Part shown: positions 33,901-48,100 of the stretch, piece by piece
Layout: the number at the start of each line of letters is the position of its first letter
How positions within the stretch are numbered: the first letter of the stretch is position 1
Position numbers and translations under genes: made by a program
The notes under the pieces: model-generated
What the model was told of the DNA's origin: nothing
Seen by the model: the letters and a program-made list of their open reading frames with translations, nothing else
The model's database searches: none
NCBI RefSeq assembly: GCF_050947875.1
Contig: NC_134570.1
Coordinates: forward strand, 108,902,622 to 108,966,621
DNA: 64,000 nucleotides
Origin: Dermacentor variabilis
Lineage: Eukaryota > Arthropoda > Arachnida > Ixodida > Ixodidae
Direction: 5' to 3'

Positions 33901-36900
33901 TATTATTCAATTGAATCAATTCAATTCAAGCTTATTTTCATTCCGAAAAAAGAGGGGCTGGACTTCAGAAGCTGTGCTCGCGCTTAACCAAAGGCACAAT
34001 TAATTCCCTGTCCTGTGGCAAAATTGCAGCGTGGATCCAATGCATATGTTTTACAAAACGGTAGTGTAAGAAAAACATGCAGTACCCTTAATATTCACAG
34101 CAGGACAAATCATTTACAGTAGAACCCCGCTGTTACGTTCCTCACTGCTGCGTTTTCCCGGCTGCTACGTTGTTTTCATCCGGTCCCGGCATAGCTTCCA
34201 TAGGATCCAATGTATAAGGAACCCCGCTGTTACGTCGTAGCTGTGAAAACGTTCCCGCATGATACGTCGCAACTTAGCACTCCGAGCTCGCCTGGGCTGA
34301 ATTAGGCAACGCGCTCCAGCCGCCATTTTGGCTTTTGACAAGTTTTGGCTGGGCTTGGCCGGGCTTGGCTATGGAATTGGCTGCAAGAAGCCGCACGCCA
34401 GTTCGAGAGGCCGCCACTAAGTGGCCATTCGTGAAAAATGCTCTCACTATCATCACTGTGATTAGGGTCACCGCACGGTTGTTGGACGGGTCGACTCACG
34501 GAGGAAGGAAACTCGGGAGAGGCCCTCACGTCACTCTTTGTGAAGCAAAAGTGAAACCGGAAGTTGGCGTTGCTCGTGGCGTTGCTCCGCCTATCGGGCC
34601 AGCTCTCCTCTCTTGTTTACATTTCTCCCACGGCGCGCCGCGCGCAACCGGGCTGCTCGGACGCGCGCGCTCCGCAGCAATACTAAACAATCGTTAGCAG
34701 GTTAGCATGATTACGCCAAAGAGGGCAAAATTTCCCGCGGATATTCCTTTGTCCGTTGCCATTGCCGTGGCGCGGTGACGACGAGGAGCACGAGCCGCAT
34801 GATGCCGGGAAGTGGTCAAATCCTAGCTTTGGAGAAGCCGTCGCGGCTCTAGACCTCCTCCGCAGGTACGTTGCACCTCACAGCGACGCTGACAGCAATG
34901 CGGCCTTCCAGGCTATTGAGAAACGTGTGGCGATTTCTAGCGAGCGAAAGAAACGGCAAGCCATCATTCTAGACTTTTTTAAGTCCTAAGCGCACTCTGT
35001 GGAAATAAATTGTCTATAGTTGAAGCTGCCCTTTTTTTTCATTCATTTTCGGAGCTTTCCTCACTGTTGCGTTTTCCCGGCTGTTACGTTTTTTTTCCCC
35101 GGTCCGGTGAAAAACGTATGAACGGGGTTCCACTGTATACGAAAATTGTGAAATATATAGAACATGTTCACTGGGTACAAAGAGTTTAGTGCAGTGAAAG
35201 TTTGCTCCGACAGAACAACTTGGTTACTGAATTTGGGCTATGAAAAGGGTCTAAGTTCTTTTTTTTTTTTTTTAAGAAAGTCAATTTAGCAGAATGAATA
35301 CAGAGTAATGCAAGGACTATTTACGCCTGTAGTAAGCCCTAGCAGAAGTGACGTGTCATTTTTCATTCTGTCACTCGCTGCATAGTCCTTAGCTCACTTT
35401 TAAGCATTTCTTTTTTATTTTCAATTCGCCCGAATGGGCAACAAATTTTGTAGGCCCGCTCTTACTCTCTGAAAGAAAGAGCAGCTTTTCCCGTACCTGT
35501 GAGGACGAGGAAGCCGTGCTGGCCTGGGTGGTGGTCGGACGTTCACGGCCAACTGAGATGAAGACGGAAGCAAACAGCTCGATGCCCTGCTTGAAAGGTT
35601 CGTACTCGCGTGCCAGGTTGGGCGTGCCATTGATGGTGATGCTCGGCTGCTCGGCTGCCAGAATGGTGACCCATGACTCTACAGGGGGAACCTTCTGTGC
35701 CTTACCATTGCTGCACCTGGGGGAGTAAGGGACAACAGGAAAGATTTATTTCATAGATTGGCTGACTGACTGATCTTTCTTTTAATTGACTGGTTGGTTG
35801 ACTGATTGACTGAGTTTAGCATTCTGAACTAGCACCTCTGCCATGAGAAAATTTTAGGTACGCCATCACGATGGGTCCCTGTGAGCGCTACTTACATGAC
35901 AGTTGTGGCTACGTGAACAGTGCGACGACCTGGTGTTGGGAAGTCACGTGAGTTGACATAGGCCACACGGGACACCAGATCCTCAATTGTGTCCTGGTCA
36001 CGGGCTGTTACTGTGACTTCACTGCGCTCAGAGTTGGACGTCACCTCCTACAAAAACATTGGAGATGAAGTGATGTAGTCAAAGGAATAGTACAATTGAT
36101 GTGTGAGAGTGGTAGCAGCATCATCATGTTGACAAGTTGGGTGCTGCACTCATATGTCCACATAAATGTAAAAGGTGAAGATGGTTGCTACCAGTACACC
36201 ACACCTACCAGTACTCATTAAAGATATGCCAGGAAATGGTAATGATAATAATCATCAGCCAATGCAAGAACTTGAATTTTCTTCTACTTGCACAATCTTC
36301 AAGTAAGTATGGACTTCATGTGGGAATTCCACAAAAACCTTGCGGTGCAAGTCAGTGTAAGAAACTGCACACTTCATGAACAGGGCCGTGATAAGGGCTT
36401 GTTAGTGGTTCATCTGCTATTTAAGAAATGAGCACTTGTCTTACAGTATTACGCTTGCAGCTAAAGCATGAACAATGATTTGTAATTCCGCAACTGTAAT
36501 ATACCCATGAGCGAGAGGCACACAATATTTCTTCTGTCCATCTGCAGCTACCACAGCCTAGGATTGCTCAGATTAGTTCAGGTTTCTCACCAATATCACT
36601 CCCCACGTCTTGCCACAAAGAAACCAGATCTCTCACACTCTGAAAGTTCTTGCACATCTGCTTAAGACATACTTGCATCTAATGCGAATAAACAGGCCCC
36701 AGGCACTGCAAAATAAAGTGCTTAATGCACCCGTGCGTCACTGAACTGTACGTAACACTAGCGGTGCAGCAGTTGATGGGCTGGATTAGAAGCTTCCCCC
36801 AACCCCACATTGCAAGTCAGGAGTATGACCTCTCCATCTTTCTAACATTAAACTCCTTCTCTCCCATCTACAACACCATCACTATTCCTCCGACTGTTCC

Positions 36901-39110
36901 TATGAAGTTGCCTGTCATAATCTTGTGCACCAGTTGAACTGGCAGGAAGTGTTGCTGCAAGCTGGGGACATACGCCTGTAGATTAACCACAGATGTTTTC
37001 ATGCGCTTACTTTGTCCTCATTTCCTTCCCTCCCCCAACCCTGACTCAGACTTTTGATGACTGACTCGTCTTCAAGTGGAGCTTGTCGACACCATGTGGC
37101 CTTGACATACGCCACACTGTTTCATGAGAAGTAAGCTACTCCTCTAGCGAGTGCATTCATTATATTCCTTGTGCCCAGTATTATGTGACACCTGTTTCAT
37201 CAGCCTTCTGCTCCTCTTACAGCTATCGCACTGTCATCTGTGCACCACATAACTGCGCCATCTGTTCTTGCGCACCTTTTCTTTTACCAGCTGCCCTATC
37301 TGGTGTGGGCGCCCATTCAACGAGGTGAAAACACGGTGCTGAATCACCGAGAGCTGTGCAGCAAAAGATAGTCGAGTGCTATTGAGTGCTTACTGTTCCT
37401 GTAGCCTGCGAGTCTGCAGGGGGGATGTCGAGCCACTCCTTGCATCGGTGCAGGCAGGACAGCACATCGGGGGACTCGGTACGTCCCCTCAGCACCGACA
37501 GACCGGTCAAGTAGCCACGGAAGTGGAATGCCATCTTGTTGTCCTTGCCTGCAGGCATGAATTGCATGCACACAATGTATGGCGCCACTTACACAATCAA
37601 AACCTAGGTTGTAGCAGACGGCTGAATCGAGCACACTTATAAATACCATCTTGATTCATGTACAGTCTAACCTTGTTTCAATGAAGTCGCATCCGAAACA
37701 AAAATGTCTTCGTTAAATCAGATATTTATATTATACTCGATAATTTGACTCATGCTCGTCATATTGAGATTTGATTATGCAAGGTGTCGCAGCAAGCTTT
37801 AGCCAAGTTTTAAGTTATTCGGGTGCGCTACAGGACGATGTGAGTAGAAGCAGGTTGCTTGAGACTCAGTGGAGCAAATAATGCAACTTTTGTTTGCATT
37901 CTGTTTAGTTGCATAATTATTCAAGATTACTGAATTAATGTCGCATGTGCTAAAGTTTGAAAACCATCCCATGAGAATGTTGTGGAGTGCCTAGGAAAGG
38001 TTGGATTCAGCAGTATCGTTAAGTTCGATGATGATCTCACTGTAGTGAGATCATCGTTCCCGTGTCCAAAAGAAAGCTCACCAAGTAAGAAAACACTCAT
38101 GTCTTTATGCATTTGAGCGCCGCAATCGAAGTGCCCTCAATCCTGCCATGCACGAACTAACAATGCTTTTACACAGTGCCGCTGTGAAGGTGACAGGGCA
38201 ATGGACATAGGTGGTGGATTTGACATTCAAGTCAGCAACTGGGCCGAGATTTTGTAGAGGTGCCTTTTCTTATGCTTTTCCTTTCCATGCTCTTCACGTT
38301 ACATCAGTGATCATAGCGGCGCTCTGCTTGCGATATCAGTGGAATCAGCCAGCCGTAAACGGTGGATGATAAGAATCGAGCGGAAGGCAAAGCTATGAAA
38401 TTGCAGCCTTGGTCGCGGTTGCACTGCCAAGGGCAATGGAAGCCGTCGTTCATGACACCGATAAGCAGAATGAAAAACCTGTTGCCATTCTGTCCTGTCA
38501 GTGGCAGCGAACCAGCTTAAATGTGTCGTTCGTTCATATGTGGCATGACTGATATCGCTGCAATCTTGACATGCAAGCAGGCAGTCCCATGAGTTCTTTT
38601 CATATTTTGTGGGCTTTCTTCATGACAAAGAAGAAATTATTGTGTAACAGGTGTTCTGCTGGAATGCTATTGGATTGGACACTTCCTAGAACGCTCTACG
38701 ATTTCAATATTGAATGTTTTTCTCTAAATTTAATACTTGCAATGTTCATTAATTAATTTTGACTAATTATGCAACTAAAGAGACTGCAAAAAATTGCGTG
38801 GCTTTCTCCATAGAGTGGCCAAGAACGTGCTTTTAGTCAAGTGCTCCTACAGCACACCTGTATATTATTAAAGCTTGGCTAAAGTTAGCTAAGGCACTCT
38901 GTATAAGACCATACTTTTTTTTAAATATAGGCAATATAAAGCTCATAGGCAAACATACCGTGTAGACTCTCGTAAGGGCCGCACCCCGAACTTGGCAGCC
39001 CAAAATTCAGGGTTTCCAGCAGAGAAGCAATCACGTTCGGTGCCCCGATGTGCACGTTCGGTGCACGTAGAGGCATGATGTGTACCTCTACATGCCACTA
39101 CTAGATAAAT

Positions 39111-39157
<47 letters not shown>

Positions 39158-42100
39158 GGGCCGCATCACATCAAAATTGTGAGAAAAAAAAAGTGCGGCC
39201 CTTGCACAAGTCTATACGGTAGATTCAAAGATAGAGACCATGGACCCGTAACCATGCATCAACATCTCGCTTGGGGCATAGCAGAACTAGAGGCTGCTCT
39301 GCAGCAAATGTGAGCTACTTCTGTGGCCATCATACACCATACACCATTTTCTATAACGGCAACAGTGGTTCTGCCCGCTAGCTGGTTATGAGTATTTCCT
39401 GGTGAAGTATGCACAATGTGCAGTGGCAGCTGATGAGCAACAAACAATTGTGCAATGCTGGTTCAGGAGACATGCAAACATGCAATACAAGTGAGCTAGG
39501 CGGTGTGAATGCTTGAGCTGATGCCATTTCTCATGTCTGTGCTTCTGCTTATCTTCTGGTTGGCTCACATTTGGGAATACTTCCTCCCCCCCTCCTTTTT
39601 ATTTAACGAATTTATTAGAATCTAGGCCGTTAGTTTTTTTCAAATAATCATATACTAAACTCTAGGGCCAGCTTAGATTCGAGGATTTTAGAAAAATGCG
39701 CCAGTTTTTAATTGAAAATTATAAATATGGTGCATAGCTCGCGCCACCTAGAAAAGTCAGTATCGCAGCCGCTATTAGCCGTGCCAGTTGCCAACTGAAG
39801 TATACGAGCGACGTCGCTGTTTTGACCTGTGTCGCACCGGCATGTGGTATGGCCCATAGTGTGGCGTAATCGTAATGGCACCAAACAGGCGATGCCACTA
39901 TAGTGCCACTTTCGAACGAAAAGTTGTGCTAGTCACAAAAGCATTGTCAAACGTTCAAGCCTGGTGGGACTTCAGCATCAATGAGAAAAATTTCCATTGT
40001 TGGAGGGGGCAACAAGGGGACGCTTTCTGCGCGTGCCGCAACGAGGAGCTGACATTGCGATAAGGAAAATGAGCGCGCGTTAACAGAGAGGGGCTGTTCA
40101 CAGAGATTGCACCGCGTTTCGATGCGTGCGAGCTGTGCTGCACTGTCTGCGCATGCATGGGCGCGTGGACACAAGATTGCGCACATCCGCAAGGGTGCGT
40201 GTGGTCTGAGCATTAGCGACGGGGCTAGCAGCAATGATAACATAGTAAGCTCGGCATGTTCACATTCAATAAATGCTGTTTTCATTTTGTGAACGCTGTC
40301 CTCACTTTTTTGTTCGGCCTACATTCGAGGTATGTTTTTACATTTCATTTGGCTTCGGACATTTGGGGGTCAGCTTTGAATCGGGGCCGTCCTAGACTCG
40401 AGTAAATAAGGTATGTCTTGGTTGTTCACTTAGAACTGAAGCTACTGTTGCCTCTGATAGAATGGCCAGCTAGCGCTATTTCAACTCAGTGAATTTAATT
40501 CCGTTCTTGTTCTTTTATCAGCTGTCTACCATTTCCCTATCGAGTAGCTGTCTTTCAAGAATTTTTGCCACTTCACTCTATTATAATGTGCGCCTTGCTT
40601 TTATTCGAAACATATTAACAAAAAAATATTGCTGTGGCAATGGTACAGCTCTGCCTCCTCAGACAGGTCCTCTGGATAGATGAACATGGATAGTTTACCC
40701 ATTCCTCCGCTGCTTCTTGGGTTTAAAAGGGGCATTTGATGCGCACTTCACTTTTCTTTCAGCATGCACTGCCTGGCTGTCCACGACGGCCCCTGATGCG
40801 TTCCGCAGAGACAGTGAGTCCAACTCACCTTGCCAGCAGGCTCCCACGACAAAGGTGGTATTGATGTTCTTGGTCTGGTGCAGCGGCCAGTCGTCGACAA
40901 TCTCGGGGTTGTTGGCTGTCACCTTGAAGGGCCGCCCATCAACGTACAGGGAGGCCTGCACGGCATTCCGGTGCTTGTCACCACTCTTTGAACGGAGAAC
41001 TATCTCCAAGAGTTCAATACGGCTACATAAATTCACGCATGAGGACATGCTCGCATAGCTACTAAATGATACCTTTACGTGTCTCTGGCAGTTTCCTAAA
41101 GTTAAGAACAAATTGCAGCTTCAACACAACAGCATGCAGGACCTACAGAATGTGTACTTCTTGAGCAGCGTGACTGCGCAGTGTGAAGTTCAAAAATAAC
41201 ACAGAAAAAAAGAAGGGTGAGGGGCAAAATGCATAGACAAAACACTGGTTCTTGTGTGTTGCGTCAGCCCATGCTGCAAAGTAATTAACACAGAAAGTTG
41301 GGCTAGTTGGTGCTGATGCATTCGCTGTGACATAGTTACTAGCGCTAGCAAGACAAACGAAATGAAAGGTGGGACAGGACAGAGCGCTCTGGCCTGTCCC
41401 ACCTTTCTTTCTGTTAAGTCTTGCTAGCGCTAGTAACTATGTGCCATGCTGCAAAATGTGCACAGAATGCCAGTGAGCTCAAACATCTCAACTCCAAATA
41501 CCTACAACTCCAAAGTCAACGAAACACAACATCACATTTCACCCTGCCTTTACGCTATTACGACATAGTGCTCTATTTATACAGATATAAGGCAACCATG
41601 TTTGTTTCTATGTGTGGTGGGACATTTGACAACTGAGAAAATAAGAGCAGAAATAATAGTGCCAATATGACGCGAATAAACCTTACATAAAGAGAATGTT
41701 GTCACCAGTGCTTAAGGTAGCAAGTCCTATGTATAATCTGCAATTTGTTATCACAATTGTTACTCTCTCAGGGCCAACTGCAGATGCTCTTGGACCCACT
41801 GAGGTGCATGTGAGTGAAATTGGTTGCTAAATGCTCTGAAAGGACGGCAACATGGGTTGCTCAGAGAGGCCAAAGGTTCAGTGAAGCTGCATTCCAGCAC
41901 TTGTCGCACCAGTAGGCAAGGCCACAGGAACGCTCTGTGCAGTTGCCCTTTCCTGTGCATTATGCTCTCAACTTTCTGATGACATGAGCACCCTATTACA
42001 TATGCATGTCTGGGTTCTGGCTAGTTGATTGAGAGGCTAGATTTCCTTCATAGTTCTGTTGCATAGTGGTTGAGCCTGTCAAGAAATGAAGGGTGAAGTT

Positions 42101-45100
42101 AAAAGATGCAAAAAGAATCTCACATTATGCGCATATTTACTAGCTTGCATTCATTACTTTACATTTTTTTTTATGTGCTGTTCTAGCAGAAGTAAGAGCC
42201 ACGTAACAAGGCAGCCAAAAGGGGCATGCACACCTCTGGGAAGTTGACAGACACGGCGTAGTGGTGCCACCGGTCGTCGCAGACCTCAGGTGTCTTCCAG
42301 CGCCACTCGGCTGGTGTGAACTTGTTGGCCTGCTCCTGGGTGGGTTCTCGGCGCAGCAGTAGGATCAGCCGACAGTTGCGCAGAAACAGTGCCGTATGAT
42401 GCCTGCTCATTCCTGCACACGGAGGCAGACAACTTTTTTCCCTCAAAACTCCCTCGGGCTATGGAAACGCCAACATCATTGTGCCCCACTAGTTGGGCCG
42501 CTTGTGAAAGGGCACCTCATAAGGTTTTGTCAGAAAGTTGGGTTAAATATTAGGCATTGTAAAGCATCATGCAGGAAGTGTTTTATGGCAAAAATATTTA
42601 TAAAGCGTTTACGGTATTAGCAGAGAGAGAAGCAAATGAAAACGCAATTGAGGAGGCAAGCTACCCTTTCCCAGGGGATGCTCTCTTCCTTTGCCTTGAA
42701 CCCTGCACTGTCCTCTATTACGTCTCCCTCCTTTTATTCTTGTGGTGCAGCGCATTTACAGAGATGATTCCATGCATTAATATCTTCAGGGCAATCGCCA
42801 AGTTGTTCATGCTGCTGCAGGATATTTGTGCACTGTGGTCACCATGCATATGGTCTGGTATCGCCACTGTGTGCGATGTCACTTGCTTTATGCCTCATGG
42901 GCTCCTTTGAGAAGATCATACGAGCTTCTGTTCAACTTTTCACTTCTTCTCGGGGCATGGATTAGTGCAATACATTGCAGACACAATCATCAATGTAGGA
43001 TCTGCACGCCGCAATTGTCTGTTTGCAATGGCCAAGGCCCTTTAATAAGCGTGGTTAAATTTTTGTAGCCTTGTGACTGTTGGTTCACAAATAATGAATG
43101 GATGTATGAAAAGTAACTAAAGTTCAACAGCCGCAGGTGCAAACACTGCAAAGGTGCTAGGCTTGCTGCTCAGGCGAGTGAATTTCTTGGAGGAGTTAAA
43201 ACAGCTGGGGCAAAGTTGCATTAAGTGCGTTGACCTCAACAAGGATTTAAAATGTAAAATATATTTTGCAACCCTCTGCCTTTTCTGGAAAGACGTTAGC
43301 ACCCCCGTACTATACTATACTGCTGCTGGGTAGCAATGGTGTACAGGCAGTAACACTAGCATAAAGCATGAATAGAAAGTAATAGCTCTTTATTGGGCGA
43401 ACTTTGGGCCTGAAAGCACAGCAACACTTAGGTGACAACAATAGTGCAAAGTGCAGTTGGCGATCGTTGAGCTGAATAGCACTGCTCGAGTTCCTCTGCT
43501 ATTTATACAACTGCCATCACAGATATCAGAGCAGTTGATGGCACTCGCATCGGTTCGGGAATGTAATACCACTGAGTCTGTGACATGCATGCAACCAGAT
43601 TACAATGGGCCCGCAACAAGGTTGACGAAAGTTAGAGTACAGAAAGTGTATCATTTGCGAGAATGTCAACATGACAATACTGGTAACTTGTCGAAAGCGA
43701 TTACTGGCCAAAAGGTGTGGCAATACAATATGCACATAACCGGGGAATTCGCACAGTCAGTGAGTGAAAAAACGGCATGGAAAATGAAGCAACACGTACG
43801 GTGGTCGTCCGAGTTGCACAACACGTGCTCCTTGAGGTGGCTGGCGTTGTGGGAGGTGGGCGCACGGTGGCGCATCCAGAAGCCCACCGTGAAGACATTG
43901 GTCAGGTTGTGCGACACGGTGGACTCGGGAATGACAACGGCATTGGTGGCCCCATCAAACTCGTAGATCTGGTCACTCTCGCGGCCCTCGTCTGTTGGCA
44001 GCCCCTGCGTCCACTCGGCTCCGACGCCGGGGCTTGGCAGCAGGTCTACGCTGTCCGAGCTGGCACCTGCATTCACGCAGAGCAAAAGAAACAACCACAA
44101 ACATTACTACAAGAACACGGTAGATTGTTTCGATGGGAACATTTGCTTTTCCTCCCAGAGTGTTAAGAGTTTCTCAAAATAAAACGATATCACATGATAC
44201 TTTCTTGAACATGAGAACTATTTATTGTGAATCAGCAAGTCATATTCCAACTTATACTTCTGCTAACGTACATTTAAGTTTTTCAGTTTATACTGGTGTC
44301 TCCTTCACAATGAAGGAAGCTTGGAAAACTGTACATTCAAAAGTACATTACACAGACAGATAAAGATTATGCATAATGAAAATGCATAATGTGAATCCTT
44401 AATAACGCTCTGTCAGAAGGCAATCAACAAACACAATTGAAAGCAGCAGATACGTGGCTAGCAATTTTGTCCAAGAATTTAATAAACTGATCGGCAACCA
44501 TGCCTCATGAGGTGGTTTGAAATGACAATGTAGTCACATGGCTGTGGCTCGTGAAGACAGGTAGGCAAGCGATGGCAAATTGAAGAAATGTAAGCCCCTT
44601 GTTGGGCGAACTAGTTCCCTGTAAAACAACACTGTTTTCTCATCCCTGGGCTCTCACTATCTCCATCACCATTAAGTTTTACTGTCTTCAAAACAGTGCA
44701 ACTTGGTGGTGGTGAAAGTGACAGCACAGCCAGGAGTAGCTGAATTGAATGACATGGCTCACAATTGACTTCCAGTTGTAAAGCATCATAGAACTGATCA
44801 ACCCAAGGTGATTTTACTAGCTGTAGTGCTTATTACGTACAATGCATGCAATTTGATTACACAAGCCTGCAGCCTTCATAGGAGTATTTACAACAATAGT
44901 GAAATTAAGAATGGTCAATGCAATGAGCCCATCTCATGCAGGAACAAAAACTCAGACAGCAGGGCAAAGAAAATGAAAGTGAGAAAAATGTTAAGAATTT
45001 AATAAATACTGTGATTCACTGACCACAAAGTTTTCTCTGAGAGTCAACCGAGTAGGTGTCCCGGTCACAACCCTTGCCCACATGGCGTGTAGCCAAGGTC

Positions 45101-48100
45101 AGACGAGCTGACAGCTGTTCAGGTTCGCAAGCTCCTTCACACAGCTCCAGCTGCGCATCTGGGAACAAGGCCCTCCGGCCAGATCCTGGCGTGTACTCCA
45201 CATGTTCCTCCATGCCTGCGAGTTGCAAAAGAGCAGTCCAGATTTCATGGGGTGCACTAGCCTGGTTGCATCCACGTGAACATCGGAATTATCGAGCTTT
45301 GGCAGCTCATGACTCTACATCAAATTTTGTCGTGTTTCAACAGAAGGTCTATTGACTCTACCATAAACGCAATAGAAACTCAATATAATTTCTACGACAA
45401 CTTTTGTAAGTGCTTTGCACTCGCAAACACTGTGGCAAGAGTTTTACAACTTGCATGACTACTAGTTCAGAGGCTGGATTTAAACAAAGGTCCACCTTTT
45501 CGCAGTTTTTCTTATGATAATAACAATGGTAACAACAAGAAAAAAATTTAAACAAAGAGCATTGAAACCACAGTTGAATGCACAGCGCCATTAAAAACAT
45601 TCATTGGTTTAACTAGTATGATTATGTGAACACAGCTATTAAGTGAAAAAGCAACACATGCCCAGGTGCTTTAGATGGATACTAACCTTACCCAAGTGAA
45701 AAAATGTTAGGAATATTGCAGCTGCGAGCTGCCGTCGTCGCGACAACTTTTGCAACAACAATCTTAACCAGGAAACGTATGTAGAGAGCACTACGTGCTT
45801 TGAATTGTCATCAGGAGTACTTTATCGTCAATGTTGTGGTCTGGATTGTCTTGTGCTTGGTCTTTACTGAAACAAATGCTGTGCTATATGTTGCATGTGT
45901 GGTACCAAAGAATATATGCACTTTTCACTTCAATCACTCAAGCTTTCCTTTTAATTGCTGAAGGTATTTTTTTTCCATGAGGATGGGCTGCAGGGATTCA
46001 AGCGACTAAGGGAGCTTTGGACCAGCTCTGGGAGCAGAAAATTTGGCACATTGGAGCAGGTTTGGAGCAGGACTTGTTCATTTTGGAGCAAAAGATACGG
46101 TTTTGGAGCATGCTATACGAGGCTCAGCATGAGTGAAATACAGACAAACCAATGTTTTTATTGACTTTGCAGAACACTATTAGGTCACAGCAAATCAATT
46201 CTGTGGAAGCCCGCAAGGTGGAAGAAAGTTCCCTAAAGGAAAGAAAAAAGGCATACACCTGACAAAGGAAACCCATTTACATTCTTCGGAAACCGCTATT
46301 AAGTTACATATTGTACATGCCAACTAAATGTGCCCAAGAAAAGAAAAATAACCAAGATATTCATGCGAACAGCACCAATTGTATGTTGATAGGCTTTTTG
46401 TTAATGCTGTTAAAAGTTTCTTTCTCGTTGTGCACAAGCAACTAATATCCAAGTTTGGTTAGCTAAGATTAATTACCTCACTTATTGGATAATGCAAATT
46501 ATAGGTTACTTTAAATTTAGTTATGGCTCGTGTTTCAACATCCTCCGCAACTTTTCAACGACATCTCGTCGATTAGGTAAGTTAGATGTATTCGTGCACA
46601 ATGAACAAGAAATACTGACCATGACAGCCATGAACAACACCCATCAACAAACAGTGAACGCTGTTTGCATAATGCCCTCAGCCTTCTTTATATTCTTGGT
46701 GGCATTCAGTTGGCATAGCAGAGTGCCGCAGAACAAATGCGAAGTTACTTCATTAGTCAGTGCATGTTTGCCAATATTCCACATAACTTGGTGAGAAGAA
46801 AGAATAAAAACTCAGACATTCATCAAAAGAATAAAGGGAAAAACACATTCAGTGGTTTTCCAATCAGCGTCGCCGACCAATATTTTGCACAAGCTCGATT
46901 ATTAGGACTGGCCCATAAAGTCAATGTAACACAGTGACTAATATTTGAATTCCAAACAACGGTTTCATAAGATTTTCGAACCCAATCTGCACAAGTCGTG
47001 TCATGAGCATCGTGGCCACGAACACAATTTCTGTTGTTTGCATATTCTCTGTCCCTTTACGACTGCCATTCTGCTGCTATGTAAGACTAAAACCGAAACT
47101 TCACATCCTCAGTTTCTGTTTTGCAGCCACAAAAGTCTGATTTTTTATGGTGTGGTTGTGCAGAATACAGAGTACCTAGAGGTTAAATTTGAGTGATGAT
47201 TATGGTTGCCATTGGATATTTCTGGTCAAGAGGTTTCACGTGCACATGTGAAATATATTTTAATGCTGCACACACTGTGTCTGCCATTAATTGATGCAGA
47301 TTTACCAATAGGGCTTACAAGTGAGCCTTAAAATGTATAATGACAGACCGTGTAACGTATTAATTCAACTGAGAGCACGGATTTCTTTCCAGCTGCCCCA
47401 TAAAAGGAGCACCAGTTCAAATAATTTTTAGCTGGTCTACATATTACCCAAATGCTTATATAAAAGATTTGTAATGCATTGCATAGCACAAAGAAACTTT
47501 GTTTTCTTGTGGCCAAGTTACAATGTGCCACCACACACACTCTCACTCCAAAGATGCCAAAGCTGAAAGAGAGCTTTAGCTTGGCTTCTAGGGCTAAATG
47601 CTAGCTGACACGGGGTGGTGTGATTGCCACTGAATACGAACATTGCATAAAATTTGGCCACTTCATTTGAAGTTAGTTTTGGCGAAAGATGGCGCAAATG
47701 GCACAGCACTTCCATTCCTGTGCTGCGAAAAATCCTAACCAATTAGAGGCTGACAGCTTCGCTGTAAAATGAAGCTTGTAATCACTGCTTGTACATGAAT
47801 TTTCTGCCACAACTGGCCATACAACATGTTTGTAAGGACCTGCACACAAGTTGGTGCCACCGTAGCAGATGTGTCCTAGCAAAAATTGTGCATCAAATTC
47901 AATTGTGTTTCAAAGGAAAGTCCACTGAATGCAGCAGAAGTAAGCAGAAACTCAATAGAATTTCTATAATGACTTTAGTAAGTGCTTTGCACTCTGCACA
48001 TGCTGTGGAAGAGCTTGACTTGCACAATGACTTTTAGAGCTACAATTTAAACAAAAGCCCACCTTTCCATCCAACCTTGCAGACCCTGTTGACCTTGATG

